64,000 nucleotides of DNA from Blastomonas sp. CACIA14H2 (GCA_000503195.1 AYSC01000010.1:1-64000), one strand, 5' to 3'. Counted from the stretch's first letter, positions 1-8,700 are shown. Notes: a model not told the origin generated them from the sequence alone. Numbers and translations are program-made.

Positions 1-1089
1 GCTCAGCGCATCGGCGGCGGCGACATAGGCTTCGCGCGCCTTGTGCCGCGCCTTGTCCAGCTCGGCGACATTCGCCCCGCCCGATTCGAGCGCGGCCCAG
101 TCGGCCTGCATCCGTTTCAGCAGATCGGGCAGCAGATCGCCCGCGACATTGTGCTTGCGGGCGAGCGCGCGCAGATCGAACAGCCGCCGTTCGAGCTCGT
201 CGAGCCGCACCGCGTCATAGGTCAGCGCCTCGGACGCCGCGCGCAGCTTAGCCTCGGCATCGTCGGCCTCGATCATCGCGCGGTCGAGCGCCTCCATCGC
301 CTCGTCGAGCAGCACATGCTCCTCGGCGATCCGCCCCAGCTTGCGCGCCGCGCCGCGCAGCAGCGCCAGCGCGCCCTTCGATCCCTCGAATGTCTCGAAA
401 AGCTCGGCGAGATCGCCCGAGAGCCGCTCGCCCTTCTGCATCGCGGCGCGCTCGCCCGCCAGTTCCTCTTCCTCGCCCGGTTGCGGGCCGAACGCGGCGA
501 GCTCTTCCAGATTGTGCTCGAGCAGTTCGCGGTCGCGCATCGCGCTCTCGATCGCCTCGCTCGCCGTCGTGAACGCGCGCTCGGCCGCCTGCCATTCGCG
601 CCACGCCGCAGCAACGCGCGCGACATCGCAGCGCCCGAAACTGTCGAGCAGGTCGCGATGGCCCCTGGGGTTGATGAGGCCGCGATCGTCATGCTGGCCG
701 TGAATCTCGACCAGCATCGCGCCCAGATCGCGCAGCAGCGCGGCAGAGACCGGCTGGTCGTTGACGAACGCGCGGCTGCCGCCATCGGCGCGCACCTGCC
801 GCCGGATCAGCAGCGGCTCGCCCGGCTCCTGCGCGATATCGTTGTCCTCGAGCAGCGCCGTGATACCGGCATGATCGCCCGTATCGAAGCCCGCGATCAC
901 CAGCGCCCGCTCCGCCCCCTGGCGCACCAGCCCGCTATCGGCGCGCGCGCCCATGGCCAGACCCAGCGCATCGAGCAGGATCGACTTGCCCGCCCCGGTC
1001 TCCCCAGTCAGCACGCCCAGGCCTGGACGGAACTCCAGATCGAGCGCCTCGATCAGCACCAGGTCACGAATGGCGAGCGAAAGGAGCAT
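1..1089 (-). CDS. recN: DNA repair protein RecN (3' part outside window)
   Basis: SMC-like ATPase of recombinational double-strand-break repair. From ATG at 1089 the frame stays open leftward to base 1 (363 codons); the family is about 550 residues, so the C-terminal part with Walker B is beyond the window. Visible: start MLLSLAIRDLVLIEAL, Walker A GETGAGKSIL near residue 30, the RecN-typical GGSRAFVNDQPV and LVEIHGQHD stretches, then a charged region suited to coiled coil. A methionine directly before the conserved N-terminus fixes the start. An imperfect LexA-type motif lies 14 bases upstream, fitting the known SOS control of recN. Identification is firm. Confidence 0.95.
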   Translation of the reverse strand, partial: MLLSLAIRDLVLIEALDLEFRPGLGVLTGETGAGKSILLDALGLAMGARADSGLVRQGAERALVIAGFDTGDHAGITALLEDNDIAQEPGEPLLIRRQVRADGGSRAFVNDQPVSAALLRDLGAMLVEIHGQHDDRGLINPRGHRDLLDSFGRCDVARVAAAWREWQAAERAFTTASEAIESAMRDRELLEHNLEELAAFGPQPGEEEELAGERAAMQKGERLSGDLAELFETFEGSKGALALLRGAARKLGRIAEEHVLLDEAMEALDRAMIEADDAEAKLRAASEALTYDAVRLDELERRLFDLRALARKHNVAGDLLPDLLKRMQADWAALESGGANVAELDKARHKAREAYVAAADALS

Positions 1090-1102
1090 GGTGCCAGCCT
1101 TA

Positions 1103-1117
1103 GAACAGACAGGGGAC
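1103..1117. promoter_or_regulatory. Imperfect SOS (LexA) box of recN
   Basis: GAAC-N7-GGAC, one base off the alphaproteobacterial LexA pattern GAAC-N7-GAAC (GTTC-N7-GTTC on the other strand). It sits 14 bases before the recN start. recN is a classical LexA target, but the mismatch leaves this as a candidate. Confidence 0.4.
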
Positions 1118-1300
1118 ATGTGGGAACAGCTTTTTGGGGCTCTTCGCCGCACCGACGGCGCCACAGCGCGGAATTTCGCACCGGCGTCATTGACTTGTCA
1201 CGATGCGCGCCATAGCTCGGGCGAACGGGGCCTGGAATGCGAAGGAAGACGACGCGGTGGTGACCTGTAACTCCCCCCTCCGGCCCGGCGATCGCCGCGC

Positions 1301-2272
1301 ATGAGCCTGGTGGCGCTCCCCTTTGCGCTGGCGCTGGCATCGCTTCAGCCGGGGGGTTCGGAACCCGCTCCGGTTGCCGCTCCGATCGAGGCACCGACCG
1401 CGCCTGCCACGACGCTGCCGCCATGCCCCGCGACCGACCAGTTCGCCGCTGCGCCCGCCGCGCCGCCGCAGGACCCCGCACCATCGCCCCAGCTCGACAC
1501 GATCATCGTCACCGCGCGGCCCGATTCGCAGCCGGGCGATCCGATGCTGCAACTGAATGCGCAATCGTTCGAGGTGGTGCAGGATGTCGACGAGGCGCTG
1601 GTCGGTCCGGTAGCGATGGCGTACAAGGATGCGGTGCCCAAGCCCGTGCGGCACGGCATTCGCAATTTCCTGCGCAACCTGACCGAGCCGATCGTGGCGC
1701 TCAATTTCCTGCTGCAGCTCAAACCCGGCAAGGCGGCGGAGACCGTGGGGCGGTTCGCGATCAACAGCACCCTCGGCATCGGCGGGCTGTTCGACATCGC
1801 CAAGCGCGATCCGTTCAAGCTGCCCTATCGGCGCAACGGCTTTGCCAACACGCTCGGCTATTACGGAGTGGAGCCGGGGGCCTATCTGTTCCTGCCGCTG
1901 ATCGGCCCCACCACGGTGCGCGATCTGGCGGGCGGCGTGGTCGATGGACTGCTGCTGCCGACCGTCGCTGGCGCGCCGTTCAACGACCCCTATTTCACCC
2001 TGCCCGCCGCGACGCTGAGCGCGCTGCAGGGGCGCATCCAGATCGACGAGCAATTGAACGCGCTGCGCAATCAAAGCCGCGACCCCTATCTCGCGGCACG
2101 CGATTTCTACCTGAAGCGCCGCCAGGCCGAGATCGACGCGTTGAAGGGCAAGGTGGCGTACCCGGATGGCGACCTGCCCTTTGTCAATCCGGGCACCGGC
2201 GGACCGATCGCGGTGCCGGTGACGCCGGTGATGCCCTCGGCCCCGGCGGCGAACTGCGTGCCGGTGGGGTGA
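1301..2272 (+). CDS. mlaA: MlaA (VacJ) family outer-membrane lipid-asymmetry protein
   Basis: Homologue of MlaA, which removes mislocalised phospholipids from the outer leaflet of the outer membrane. The 323-aa product shows the family core: NFLRNLTEPIVALNFLLQ, the FAINSTLGIGGLFDIA stretch, and TLGYYGVEPGAYLFLPLIGP, in that order over residues 120-210. The N-terminus has a short hydrophobic stretch and then a long Pro/Ala-rich linker. There is no lipobox cysteine after the hydrophobic stretch (first Cys near residue 42, in PPCPAT), so lipidation is not supported by the sequence. It is divergent from recN and apparently monocistronic. Downstream Mla ABC genes are not in the window. Confidence 0.88.
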   Translation: MSLVALPFALALASLQPGGSEPAPVAAPIEAPTAPATTLPPCPATDQFAAAPAAPPQDPAPSPQLDTIIVTARPDSQPGDPMLQLNAQSFEVVQDVDEALVGPVAMAYKDAVPKPVRHGIRNFLRNLTEPIVALNFLLQLKPGKAAETVGRFAINSTLGIGGLFDIAKRDPFKLPYRRNGFANTLGYYGVEPGAYLFLPLIGPTTVRDLAGGVVDGLLLPTVAGAPFNDPYFTLPAATLSALQGRIQIDEQLNALRNQSRDPYLAARDFYLKRRQAEIDALKGKVAYPDGDLPFVNPGTGGPIAVPVTPVMPSAPAANCVPVG

Positions 2273-2670
2273 GGGCCAGCCCTAACGCGCCTCACCACCG
2301 CCGCTCAGCCTGAGCCAGTCGAAGGCCCTGCGCGACGGCGGGCCCGATAACCTTTCGTCATCCTGAACTCGTTTCAGGATCCATCGCGCCCCAAAAGCCG
2401 AAGCCGCGTGGGGAGAAATGGACCCTGAAACAAGTTCAGGGTGACGGTTGATACCAACGCCGCCAGCGCACCAAAGCTCCCCTCCCTGGCCAGCGAGGGG
2501 TTGGGGGTGGTTCGTCTGCGCGCAGGGTGGCTGTACGACTGCTCTCCTCCTTCACGGGAAGAGAATCACGCAGGCTTGCCAGCTTGCTGGCTAGCCGTAG
2601 TTGAGAGGGGCAAGCGGCAGCGCATTCCCCTCTCCCACCCCCCCCCCCTTCAGGGGAGAGGGCATTAGGC
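2273..2670. other. Intergenic region with dispersed repeats
   Basis: 398 bases between mlaA and the 3' end of the fumarase gene, with no convincing coding frame. It holds the REP-like palindrome at 2356-2444 and then a pyrimidine/purine-skewed stretch (2470-2665) with an internal GCCAGCTTGCTGGC palindrome and a long C run near 2639-2648, of the type dispersed in many sphingomonad genomes. Confidence 0.6.
2356..2444. repeat. REP-like long inverted repeat
   Basis: The arm CGTCATCCTGAACTCGTTTC is mirrored by an imperfect arm ending GTTCAGGGTGAC, separated by about 40 bases. It can fold into a long hairpin between two convergent genes. Similar TCCTGAACT...TTCAGGA elements recur in sphingomonad genomes (general knowledge, not checked here). 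Confidence 0.6.
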
Positions 2671-4194
2671 TCACGCCCCCTGCAACAGCCCTTCCTTGGC
2701 GATCTTGTCGCGCCACACGAGCGGGGCGAGCTGGTGCACGTTGTTGCCCTCGCTATCCACCGCGACGGTGACCGGGAAATCGCTGACCTCGAATTCGTAG
2801 ATCGCCTCCATGCCGAGGTCGTGGAAGCCGACAACGGTGCTGCCCTTGATCGCGCGCGCGACGAGGTACGCCGCGCCGCCGACCGCCATCAGATACGCGC
2901 TCTTGTGGTCGCGGATCGCCTCGACCGCCGCGGGGCCGCGCTCGGCCTTGCCGACCATCGCGAGCAGGCCCTGCTCCAGCATCATGCGGGTGAACTTGTC
3001 CATGCGCGTCGCGGTGGTGGGGCCGGCGGGGCCGACGATTTCCTCGCCCACCGGATCGACCGGGCCGACATAATAGATCACGCGGCCGCGGAACTCGACC
3101 GGCAGCTCCTCGCCCTTGGCGAGCATGTCCTGGATGCGCTTGTGCGCCGCATCGCGCCCGGTGAGCATCTTGCCATTCAAGAGCAGCCGGTCGCCCTGCT
3201 TCCAGCTCTGCACGATGTCGGGCGTCAGATTGTCGAGATCGACGCGGATCGCGGCCTTGTCGGGGGTCCAGTTGACATCGGGCCATTCGTCGAGCTTGGG
3301 CGCCTCGAGATAGGCCGGGCCCGAGCCATCGAGGCTGAAATGTGCGTGGCGCGTCGCGGCGCAATTGGGGATCATCGCAACCGGCTTGCCCGCGGCATGG
3401 CAGGGCGCGTCCATGATCTTGACGTCGAGAATGGTCGAAAGCCCGCCCAGCCCCTGCGCGCCGATGCCGAGCGCGTTGACCTTGTCGAAAATCTCGATCC
3501 GCATCGCTTCCAGATCGTTCTGCGCCCCGCGTTCCTTGAGCGGACCCATGTCGATCGGCTCCATCAGCGCCTTCTTGGCGAGCAGCACCGCATGTTCCGC
3601 CGTGCCGCCGATACCGATGCCGAGCATGCCCGGCGGACACCAGCCCGCGCCCATTTGCGGGATCATCTCGAGCACCCAATCGACGATATTGTCGCTGGGG
3701 TTCATCATCTTGAACTTGGACTTGTTCTCGCTGCCGCCGCCCTTGGCCGCGACATCGACATGGACGTGATGGCCGGGCACCATCTCGACATGCAGCACGC
3801 AGGGCGTGTTGTCCTTGGTGTTGCGACGCGTGAACGCGGGATCGGCGAGCACCGAGGCGCGCAGCTTGTTGTCCGGGTGCAAGTACGCACGGCGCACGCC
3901 CTCGTCGACAATCTCCTGCAGCGAGCGCGAGGTGTCGTCGAGGCGGCAATCCATGCCCCATTTGACGAACACGTTGACGATTCCGGTATCCTGGCAGATC
4001 GGGCGATGGCCTTCCGCACACATCCGGCTGTTGGTGAGGATCTGCGCGATCGCGTCCTTGGCCGCGGGCGACTGCTCCGCCTCATAGGCCTTACCGAGCG
4101 CGCGGATATAGTCCATCGGGTGGTAATAGCTGATGAACTGCAGCGCGTCGGCGACGCTCTCGATCAGGTCGGCGGCTTTGATGGTCACGGTCAT
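2671..4194 (-). CDS. fumA: Class I (iron-sulfur) fumarate hydratase
   Basis: Interconverts fumarate and L-malate in the TCA cycle with a 4Fe-4S cluster. The 507-aa single-chain product carries both halves of the class I enzyme: an alpha-like part with RPICQDTGIVNVFVKWGM (cluster Cys) and CPPGMLGIGIGGTAEHA near residues 60-220, and a beta-like part with GRDAAHKR and VGPAGPTTATRMD near 345-405. Length and order fit the FumA/FumB/FumD family rather than class II FumC. Start MTVTIKAADLIES follows a GGGGGAA ribosome site. No operon partner. The symbol denotes the family; which paralogue it is cannot be told. Confidence 0.95.
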   Translation of the reverse strand: MTVTIKAADLIESVADALQFISYYHPMDYIRALGKAYEAEQSPAAKDAIAQILTNSRMCAEGHRPICQDTGIVNVFVKWGMDCRLDDTSRSLQEIVDEGVRRAYLHPDNKLRASVLADPAFTRRNTKDNTPCVLHVEMVPGHHVHVDVAAKGGGSENKSKFKMMNPSDNIVDWVLEMIPQMGAGWCPPGMLGIGIGGTAEHAVLLAKKALMEPIDMGPLKERGAQNDLEAMRIEIFDKVNALGIGAQGLGGLSTILDVKIMDAPCHAAGKPVAMIPNCAATRHAHFSLDGSGPAYLEAPKLDEWPDVNWTPDKAAIRVDLDNLTPDIVQSWKQGDRLLLNGKMLTGRDAAHKRIQDMLAKGEELPVEFRGRVIYYVGPVDPVGEEIVGPAGPTTATRMDKFTRMMLEQGLLAMVGKAERGPAAVEAIRDHKSAYLMAVGGAAYLVARAIKGSTVVGFHDLGMEAIYEFEVSDFPVTVAVDSEGNNVHQLAPLVWRDKIAKEGLLQGA

Positions 4195-4697
4195 GGCATT
4201 CCCCCGGGAAACTGGACGCGCTCTTGGCTAGCGCGGGCGGATGAACTGCGACCGTCTCTATTGTGGGCGCAACGCTATCGCAAGCCGCGGCACAAGGGAA
4301 TGCGGATGGTAACCGTCCTGGCGGCCAGCTTTACACATAGGGTCCGAAATGTCAGAAATCGTTTGGACGTGTGAAACACGGTGATCTCCCTGCCGTAGCA
4401 CTGGTTTGTGCCAGGAGCGCGTGCGAGGAACTCGGGAGGCCTCGCCACACGTCCACCACATTCCATGGCGCTCCTGTCCAACCCGCATCATCCACAGCCC
4501 TGAATTAGACGTGCACAAGCCTGTGGAGAGGAAATTGTGGGCAAGCCGCATTTGCCCTCTTGCGATTTTTCGGACCGGCTTTTTTCCGCGCGTCGCGCCG
4601 CCTCGGTCCGGTTGCGCCAGCGACGAATGGAATCCCACGCGCGACGAACGGTTGGCCTAATTAACCATTTACCCTCTTGCGCCGGAATCAGGAAAGG

Positions 4698-4745
4698 GCA
4701 CTATAGGTAGTGGGGGATGCGGACGGGGCATACCAATACCAGTGG
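4698..4745. promoter_or_regulatory. Candidate tandem NrdR boxes
   Basis: GCACTATAGGTAGTGG (4698-4713) matches 12 of 16 positions of the NrdR consensus as I recall it (acaCwAtATaTwGtgt). A weaker partner, ATACCAATACCAGTGG (4730-4745), keeps the conserved C, A and wGtg positions. The centres are 32 bases apart, the usual three-turn spacing of paired NrdR boxes ahead of nrd operons. The second box is degenerate. Confidence 0.45.
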
Positions 4746-4879
4746 GTTACACGAAGCGCGGGGGCAGACATCGGCCTTCACGTCAAGGGCGTTTTGCCTC
4801 TTTCGGGCCTTCTGTTGGGGATAAGTTTTCCCCCGTCGCGGGCCACAAGATGCTATACGGGACGCTTGCGCCCCGAGTC

Positions 4880-4894
4880 GAACAATTGCGGAAC
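4880..4894. promoter_or_regulatory. Perfect GAAC-N7-GAAC (SOS-type) motif before nrdA
   Basis: GAAC-AATTGCG-GAAC, a perfect match to the alphaproteobacterial LexA half-site arrangement, 34 bases before the nrdA start. It would link dNTP supply to DNA damage. A chance match in a window this size is possible, so context carries the weight. Confidence 0.45.
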
Positions 4895-4927
4895 AAAGTT
4901 TCCCATCAACGGTCTTACGGGGGCGTC

Positions 4928-6934
4928 ATGGATTTCAGAGATACGGGCAAGGGTAGCGCAGACAATATGGGTGAAGCAGATGTACTCGACGCAGCCGCAA
5001 AGGCAGATTCAGGCGCAGGCGCAAGGATCGCGTCCGGCGAGGCCAATGCCGCGGAAATGGCGCTGATCGCCATGGCCGCCACCCAGGCTGCTGCCGCCGC
5101 CAAGCCCGCCGAGGCTCTGGACAGCAAGACCGTCGCTGCGCGCCGGTTCCATGTCGTGACCGACAAGAGCCGCGATGATCTGCTCACCGATTTCGGCAAG
5201 GAAACGCTCGAGGACCGCTATCTGCTGCCCGGCGAATCCTATCAGGACCTGTTCGCGCGCGTCGCCGATGCCTATGCCGACGACCAGGAGCACGCCCAGC
5301 GGCTCTATGACTATATTTCGAAGCTGTGGTTCATGCCCGCAACGCCGGTGCTGTCGAACGGAGGCACGGGTCGCGGCCTGCCGATCAGCTGCTATCTCAA
5401 CAGCGTGGACGACAGCCTGGAAGGCATTGTCGGCACCTGGAACGAGAATGTCTGGCTCGCCTCGCGCGGCGGCGGCATCGGCACCTATTGGGGCAATGTG
5501 CGCGGCATCGGCGAGCCGGTCGGCCTCAACGGCAAGACCAGCGGCATCATCCCCTTCGTGCGCGTGATGGATTCGCTGACCCTCGCGATCAGCCAGGGCT
5601 CGCTGCGTCGCGGTTCGGCCGCCTGTTATCTCGACGTGTCGCATCCGGAAATCGAGGAGTTTCTCGAGATCCGCAAGCCCTCGGGCGATTTCAACCGCAA
5701 GGCGCTCAACCTGCACCATGGCGTGCTGCTGACCGACGAGTTCATGGAAGCGGTGCGCGACGGCGCGGACTTCAACCTGCGCAGCCCCAAGGACGGCAGC
5801 GTGCGCGGCACCGTCAACGCGCGCGCGCTGTTCCAGAAGCTGGTCGAGACGCGTCTGGCCACCGGCGAGCCCTATATCGTGTTCAACGATACCGTGAACC
5901 GCACGATGCCCGCGCATCACCGCGAGCTCGGCCTCAAGGTCTCGACCTCGAACCTGTGCAGCGAGATCACGCTGCCCACGGGCCGCGATCACCTGGGCAA
6001 CGACCGCACCGCCGTGTGCTGCCTGTCCTCGCTCAATATCGAGACCTGGGACCAGTGGCACGACGACAAGCGCTTCATCGAGGACGTGATGCGCTTCCTC
6101 GACAATGTGCTGCAGGACTATATCGACCGCGCCCCGCCCGAAATGGCGCGCGCCCGGTACAGCGCGATGCGCGAACGCTCGGTCGGCATGGGCGTGATGG
6201 GCTTCCACTCGTTCCTCCAGGCGCGCGGCCTCGGCTTCGAATCGGCGCTCGCCAAGTCGTGGAACATGAAGATCTTCAAGCACATCGCGGCCAAGGCATC
6301 CGAAGCCTCGATGCTGCTCGCCAAGGAACGCGGCCCCTGCCCCGACGCCGCCGACCAGGGCGTGATGGAGCGGTTCAGCTGCAAGATGGCGATCGCGCCG
6401 ACCGCGTCGATCAGCATCATCTGCGGCGGCACCAGCGCGTGCATCGAGCCGATCCCGGCGAACATCTATACCCACAAGACGCTCTCGGGCAGTTTCGTGG
6501 TCAAGAACCCCTATCTCGAAAAGCTGCTGCGCGAAAAATCGAAGGATTCGACCAATGTGTGGAATTCGATCCTCGAAAAGGGCGGCAGCGTCCAGCATCT
6601 CGACTTCCTGAGCGCGGAGGAAAAGGACGCGTTCAAGACCAGCTTCGAGATCGACCAGCGCTGGCTGCTCGAACTGGCAGCCGACCGCACGCCCTATATC
6701 GACCAGGCGCAGTCGCTGAACCTGTTCATCCCGGCGGACGTCGACAAATGGGACCTGCTGATGCTGCACTTCCGCGCGTGGGAGCTGGGCATCAAGTCGC
6801 TCTATTATCTGCGCTCCAAATCGGTCCAGCGCGCAGGCTTTGCCGGCGGCGTCGAGGCGGACAACACCATCGACGCGCCCAAGTTCGAGCTCGGCGAAAC
6901 GACGGATTACGACGAGTGCCTGGCCTGCCAGTGA
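4928..6934 (+). CDS. nrdA: Class Ia ribonucleoside-diphosphate reductase, alpha subunit
   Basis: Large subunit reducing ribonucleoside diphosphates to deoxy forms, partnered by NrdB. The start at 4928 (MDFRDTGKG, 668 aa) is preferred because it follows a GGGGG ribosome-site-like run; the frame extends further upstream without family similarity. Residues 1-60 are a low-complexity Ala-rich leader, and the N-terminal ATP cone of the E. coli enzyme is absent. Catalytic elements: PISCYLNS (Cys155), NLCSEI with the radical cysteine (Cys344), CCLSSLN (Cys364/365), MGVMGFHSFLQ, PTASISIICGGTSACIEPI, and the C-terminal redox pair CLAC in DECLACQ. A perfect hairpin follows the stop and the nrdB locus lies 392 bases on. 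Confidence 0.95.
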   Translation: MDFRDTGKGSADNMGEADVLDAAAKADSGAGARIASGEANAAEMALIAMAATQAAAAAKPAEALDSKTVAARRFHVVTDKSRDDLLTDFGKETLEDRYLLPGESYQDLFARVADAYADDQEHAQRLYDYISKLWFMPATPVLSNGGTGRGLPISCYLNSVDDSLEGIVGTWNENVWLASRGGGIGTYWGNVRGIGEPVGLNGKTSGIIPFVRVMDSLTLAISQGSLRRGSAACYLDVSHPEIEEFLEIRKPSGDFNRKALNLHHGVLLTDEFMEAVRDGADFNLRSPKDGSVRGTVNARALFQKLVETRLATGEPYIVFNDTVNRTMPAHHRELGLKVSTSNLCSEITLPTGRDHLGNDRTAVCCLSSLNIETWDQWHDDKRFIEDVMRFLDNVLQDYIDRAPPEMARARYSAMRERSVGMGVMGFHSFLQARGLGFESALAKSWNMKIFKHIAAKASEASMLLAKERGPCPDAADQGVMERFSCKMAIAPTASISIICGGTSACIEPIPANIYTHKTLSGSFVVKNPYLEKLLREKSKDSTNVWNSILEKGGSVQHLDFLSAEEKDAFKTSFEIDQRWLLELAADRTPYIDQAQSLNLFIPADVDKWDLLMLHFRAWELGIKSLYYLRSKSVQRAGFAGGVEADNTIDAPKFELGETTDYDECLACQ

Positions 6935-6940
6935 GGGGTT

Positions 6941-6965
6941 TCGACCAAAGTGGTACTTTGGTCGA
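6941..6965. terminator. Perfect hairpin after nrdA
   Basis: TCGACCAAAGT-GGT-ACTTTGGTCGA, an 11-bp perfect stem with a 3-base loop starting 7 bases after the nrdA stop. No T run follows, so it may be an mRNA-stabilising or attenuating stem rather than an efficient intrinsic terminator. Confidence 0.45.
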
Positions 6966-6997
6966 GTTGATGCCGCTGCGTGCAGACCCAGCCCGGT

Positions 6998-7016
6998 CCC
7001 CGGACTTGATCCGGGG
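6998..7016. repeat. Short dispersed palindrome
   Basis: CCCCGGA-CTTGA-TCCGGGG: 7-bp arms between nrdA and the small membrane gene. The wording (CCCCGGACTTGATCCGGGG) is typical of palindromes scattered in sphingomonad intergenic regions. Confidence 0.5.
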
Positions 7017-7055
7017 CCCATCTCCTGGCCTGGCGTTCAACTCGGCGGGATTGAA

Positions 7056-7325
7056 ATGAAAGAGCTCGGCCTTCTGGCTCTGCTGGTTTTGCTGGGACCG
7101 GGGTTTCTTTGGATGGGCATCCGATCGCTGCGCACACGCGCGTGGCATGATGGGGTGCCCGCCCTTGAGTTGATGATTGACCGCGTGATTGGCGAGGAAC
7201 CGCCACCGCGCACCAAATGGGACCGCCGCTTCGCTCTGTTCCAAACCGGAGCGGCCATCCTGTTCGGATCGTTTTTTACGTTGATATTCCTGGCCGTCCT
7301 GTACGTCCTGATTTCGGAGCAATAG
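7056..7325 (+). CDS. Small two-segment membrane protein between nrdA and nrdB
   Basis: 89-aa product, start MKELGLLALLVLLG at 7056. One hydrophobic segment lies at residues 4-20 and a second at 65-86, with a charged loop containing HDGVPALELMIDRVIGEEPPP between them. It ends one base before the nrdB ATG, so it is very likely co-transcribed with nrdB. I recognise no family. The frame continues upstream into nrdA, but a methionine directly before the hydrophobic segment gives a sensible start. It has no evident catalytic motif; an nrd-related function is only suggested by position. Confidence 0.65.
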   Translation: MKELGLLALLVLLGPGFLWMGIRSLRTRAWHDGVPALELMIDRVIGEEPPPRTKWDRRFALFQTGAAILFGSFFTLIFLAVLYVLISEQ

Positions 7326-7326
7326 C

Positions 7327-8379
7327 ATGTCCCTTCTCGAAGCCCGCACCCAGTACAAGCCCTTCGAATATCCCTGGGCCTATGATTTCTGGAAGCGCCA
7401 GCAGCAGATCCACTGGATGCCCGAAGAGGTGCCGCTGGGCGAGGATTGCCGCGACTGGGCGCAGAAGCTCTCCGATCACGAGCGCAACCTGCTGACGCAG
7501 ATCTTCCGCTTCTTCACCCAGGCCGATGTCGAGGTGCAGAACTGCTATCACGAAAATTACGGCCGCGTGTTCAAGCCGACCGAGGTCAAGATGATGCTGA
7601 CCGCGTTCAGCAACATGGAAACCGTGCATATCGCCGCGTACAGCCATCTGCTCGACACCATCGGCATGCCCGAAAGCGAATATGGCATGTTCCTCGAATA
7701 TGAGGAGATGAAGGCCAAGCACGATTATCTCGCGACCTTCGGCGTCGACAGCGACCAGGACATCGCGCGCACGCTCGCGATGTTCGGCGGCTTTACCGAA
7801 GGGCTGCAGCTGTTCGCGAGCTTCGCGATGCTGATGAACTTCCCGCGCTTCAACAAGATGAAGGGCATGGGCCAGATCGTCAGCTGGTCGGTGCGCGACG
7901 AGAGCCTGCACTGCGAAGGCATCATCCGCCTGTTCCACGCCTTCTGCGCCGAGCGCGGCTGCCTGACCAAGGCGGTGAAGGAGGATATCATCGACTGCTG
8001 CCAGAAGACCGTGCGGCTGGAAGATGCGTTCATCGACCTGGCGTTCGAACAGGGCCCGGTCAGCGGCATGACCGCCAAGGAGATCAAGCGGTACATCCGC
8101 TATATCGCCGACTGGCGCCTGAGCCAGCTGGGGCTCCCTGCGATCTACATGATCGAGGACCACCCCCTCCCCTGGCTCGCCCCGCTGCTCAACGGCGTCG
8201 AGCACGCCAACTTCTTCGAAACCCGCGCGACCGAATATTCGAAGGGTGCCACCCGCGGCAACTGGAACGACGTCTGGGCCGCCTTCGACAAGCGCCAGAA
8301 AAAGAGCGCCGCCAACGAGGTCGCCGTGGTCGACGACAGCGAGGACATGTTCAAGCAGGCGGGGATCGCGGCGGAATGA
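7327..8379 (+). CDS. nrdB: Class Ia ribonucleoside-diphosphate reductase, beta subunit
   Basis: Small subunit that houses the diiron centre and the stable tyrosyl radical used by NrdA. 350 aa, normal for the family. Recognisable are YPWAYDFWKRQQQIHW near residues 17-32, the helix FTQADVEVQNCYHENY, FSNMETVHIAAYSHL, and VRDESLHCEG, which supply the carboxylate and histidine iron ligands of the four-helix bundle. The acidic C-terminus (VVDDSEDMFKQAGIAAE) is where NrdB tails dock into NrdA. It starts one base after the preceding small gene. Its product is the obligate partner of the nrdA product. Confidence 0.95.
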   Translation: MSLLEARTQYKPFEYPWAYDFWKRQQQIHWMPEEVPLGEDCRDWAQKLSDHERNLLTQIFRFFTQADVEVQNCYHENYGRVFKPTEVKMMLTAFSNMETVHIAAYSHLLDTIGMPESEYGMFLEYEEMKAKHDYLATFGVDSDQDIARTLAMFGGFTEGLQLFASFAMLMNFPRFNKMKGMGQIVSWSVRDESLHCEGIIRLFHAFCAERGCLTKAVKEDIIDCCQKTVRLEDAFIDLAFEQGPVSGMTAKEIKRYIRYIADWRLSQLGLPAIYMIEDHPLPWLAPLLNGVEHANFFETRATEYSKGATRGNWNDVWAAFDKRQKKSAANEVAVVDDSEDMFKQAGIAAE

Positions 8380-8385
8380 GTTGAA

Positions 8386-8413
8386 CATCTGTTGGATTTT
8401 TGGTAAACAGATG
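8386..8413 (+). terminator. Weak hairpin after nrdB
   Basis: CATCTGTT and AACAGATG form an 8-bp stem with a 12-base loop that itself contains TTTTT, 7 bases after the nrdB stop. It could end the nrd transcript, although the T run is in the loop rather than behind the stem. Confidence 0.35.
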
Positions 8414-8440
8414 GAGAACAAATAGAATCGGAGTCGCCTC

Positions 8441-8662
8441 ATGGCTACGGACTACTGGACAACGAAGCATCCCGACGGTTGGCAGGTGAAGGGTGAGGGC
8501 AATCAGCGAGCCACCTCCATTCATCGTACCCAATCCGAAGCGTGGGCGGAAAGCCAAAACCGCGCGCGCAAGACTCGGGGTGAGGCTTATCTGACCGGTC
8601 GCGATGGGCAAATTCGTGAGCGTAATACTTACGGCCATGATCCGAGAAAATCCCGAGGCTGA
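8441..8662 (+). CDS. DUF2188 family protein
   Basis: 73-aa basic protein beginning MATDYWTTKHPDGWQVKGEG with NRARKTRGEAYLTGRDGQIRERNTYGHDP at its end. It matches the small DUF2188 family (HPDGWQVK..., GRDGKIRERNSYG...), which has no defined biochemical role. It lies at the left edge of the lower-GC R-M insert, 38 bases before the methyltransferase, and may be part of the same transferred block. Function unknown. Confidence 0.75.
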   Translation: MATDYWTTKHPDGWQVKGEGNQRATSIHRTQSEAWAESQNRARKTRGEAYLTGRDGQIRERNTYGHDPRKSRG

Positions 8663-8700
8663 TTTGCCCCACCCTTGCTGCGTAGAAGATCAAAGCTGAT

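Larger units (their letters stand above)
4195..4927. other. Long nrdA / fumarase divergent control region
   Basis: 733 bases without a credible gene between the divergent fumarase and nrdA starts. It contains two candidate NrdR boxes (4698-4745), an inverted repeat GGGGA-N7-TCCCC at about 4817-4833, and a SOS-type motif at 4880-4894. TCATCCACA near 4488 resembles a DnaA box with one mismatch. The nrdA frame stays open upstream to 4742, but that extension lacks family similarity. Confidence 0.5.

Noticed and set aside
43-1215. Long rightward open frame opposite recN
   Set aside because: Antisense of a clear RecN sequence; its residues are Arg/Ala-rich, as expected from high-GC shadow frames.
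4488-4496. DnaA-box-like TCATCCACA upstream of nrdA
   Set aside because: One mismatch and no clear cluster of boxes; too weak to list as a site.
4258-4638. 126-codon leftward frame upstream of the fumarase gene
   Set aside because: No ribosome site or family resemblance, and it overlaps the nrdA regulatory region.
4742-4927. N-terminal extension of nrdA from 4742
   Set aside because: Would overlap the second candidate NrdR box and the SOS-type motif and adds 62 residues without similarity; ATG 4928 is better.
5009-7021. 670-codon leftward frame opposite nrdA
   Set aside because: Shadow of nrdA, which has all family motifs; no motif in the antisense product.
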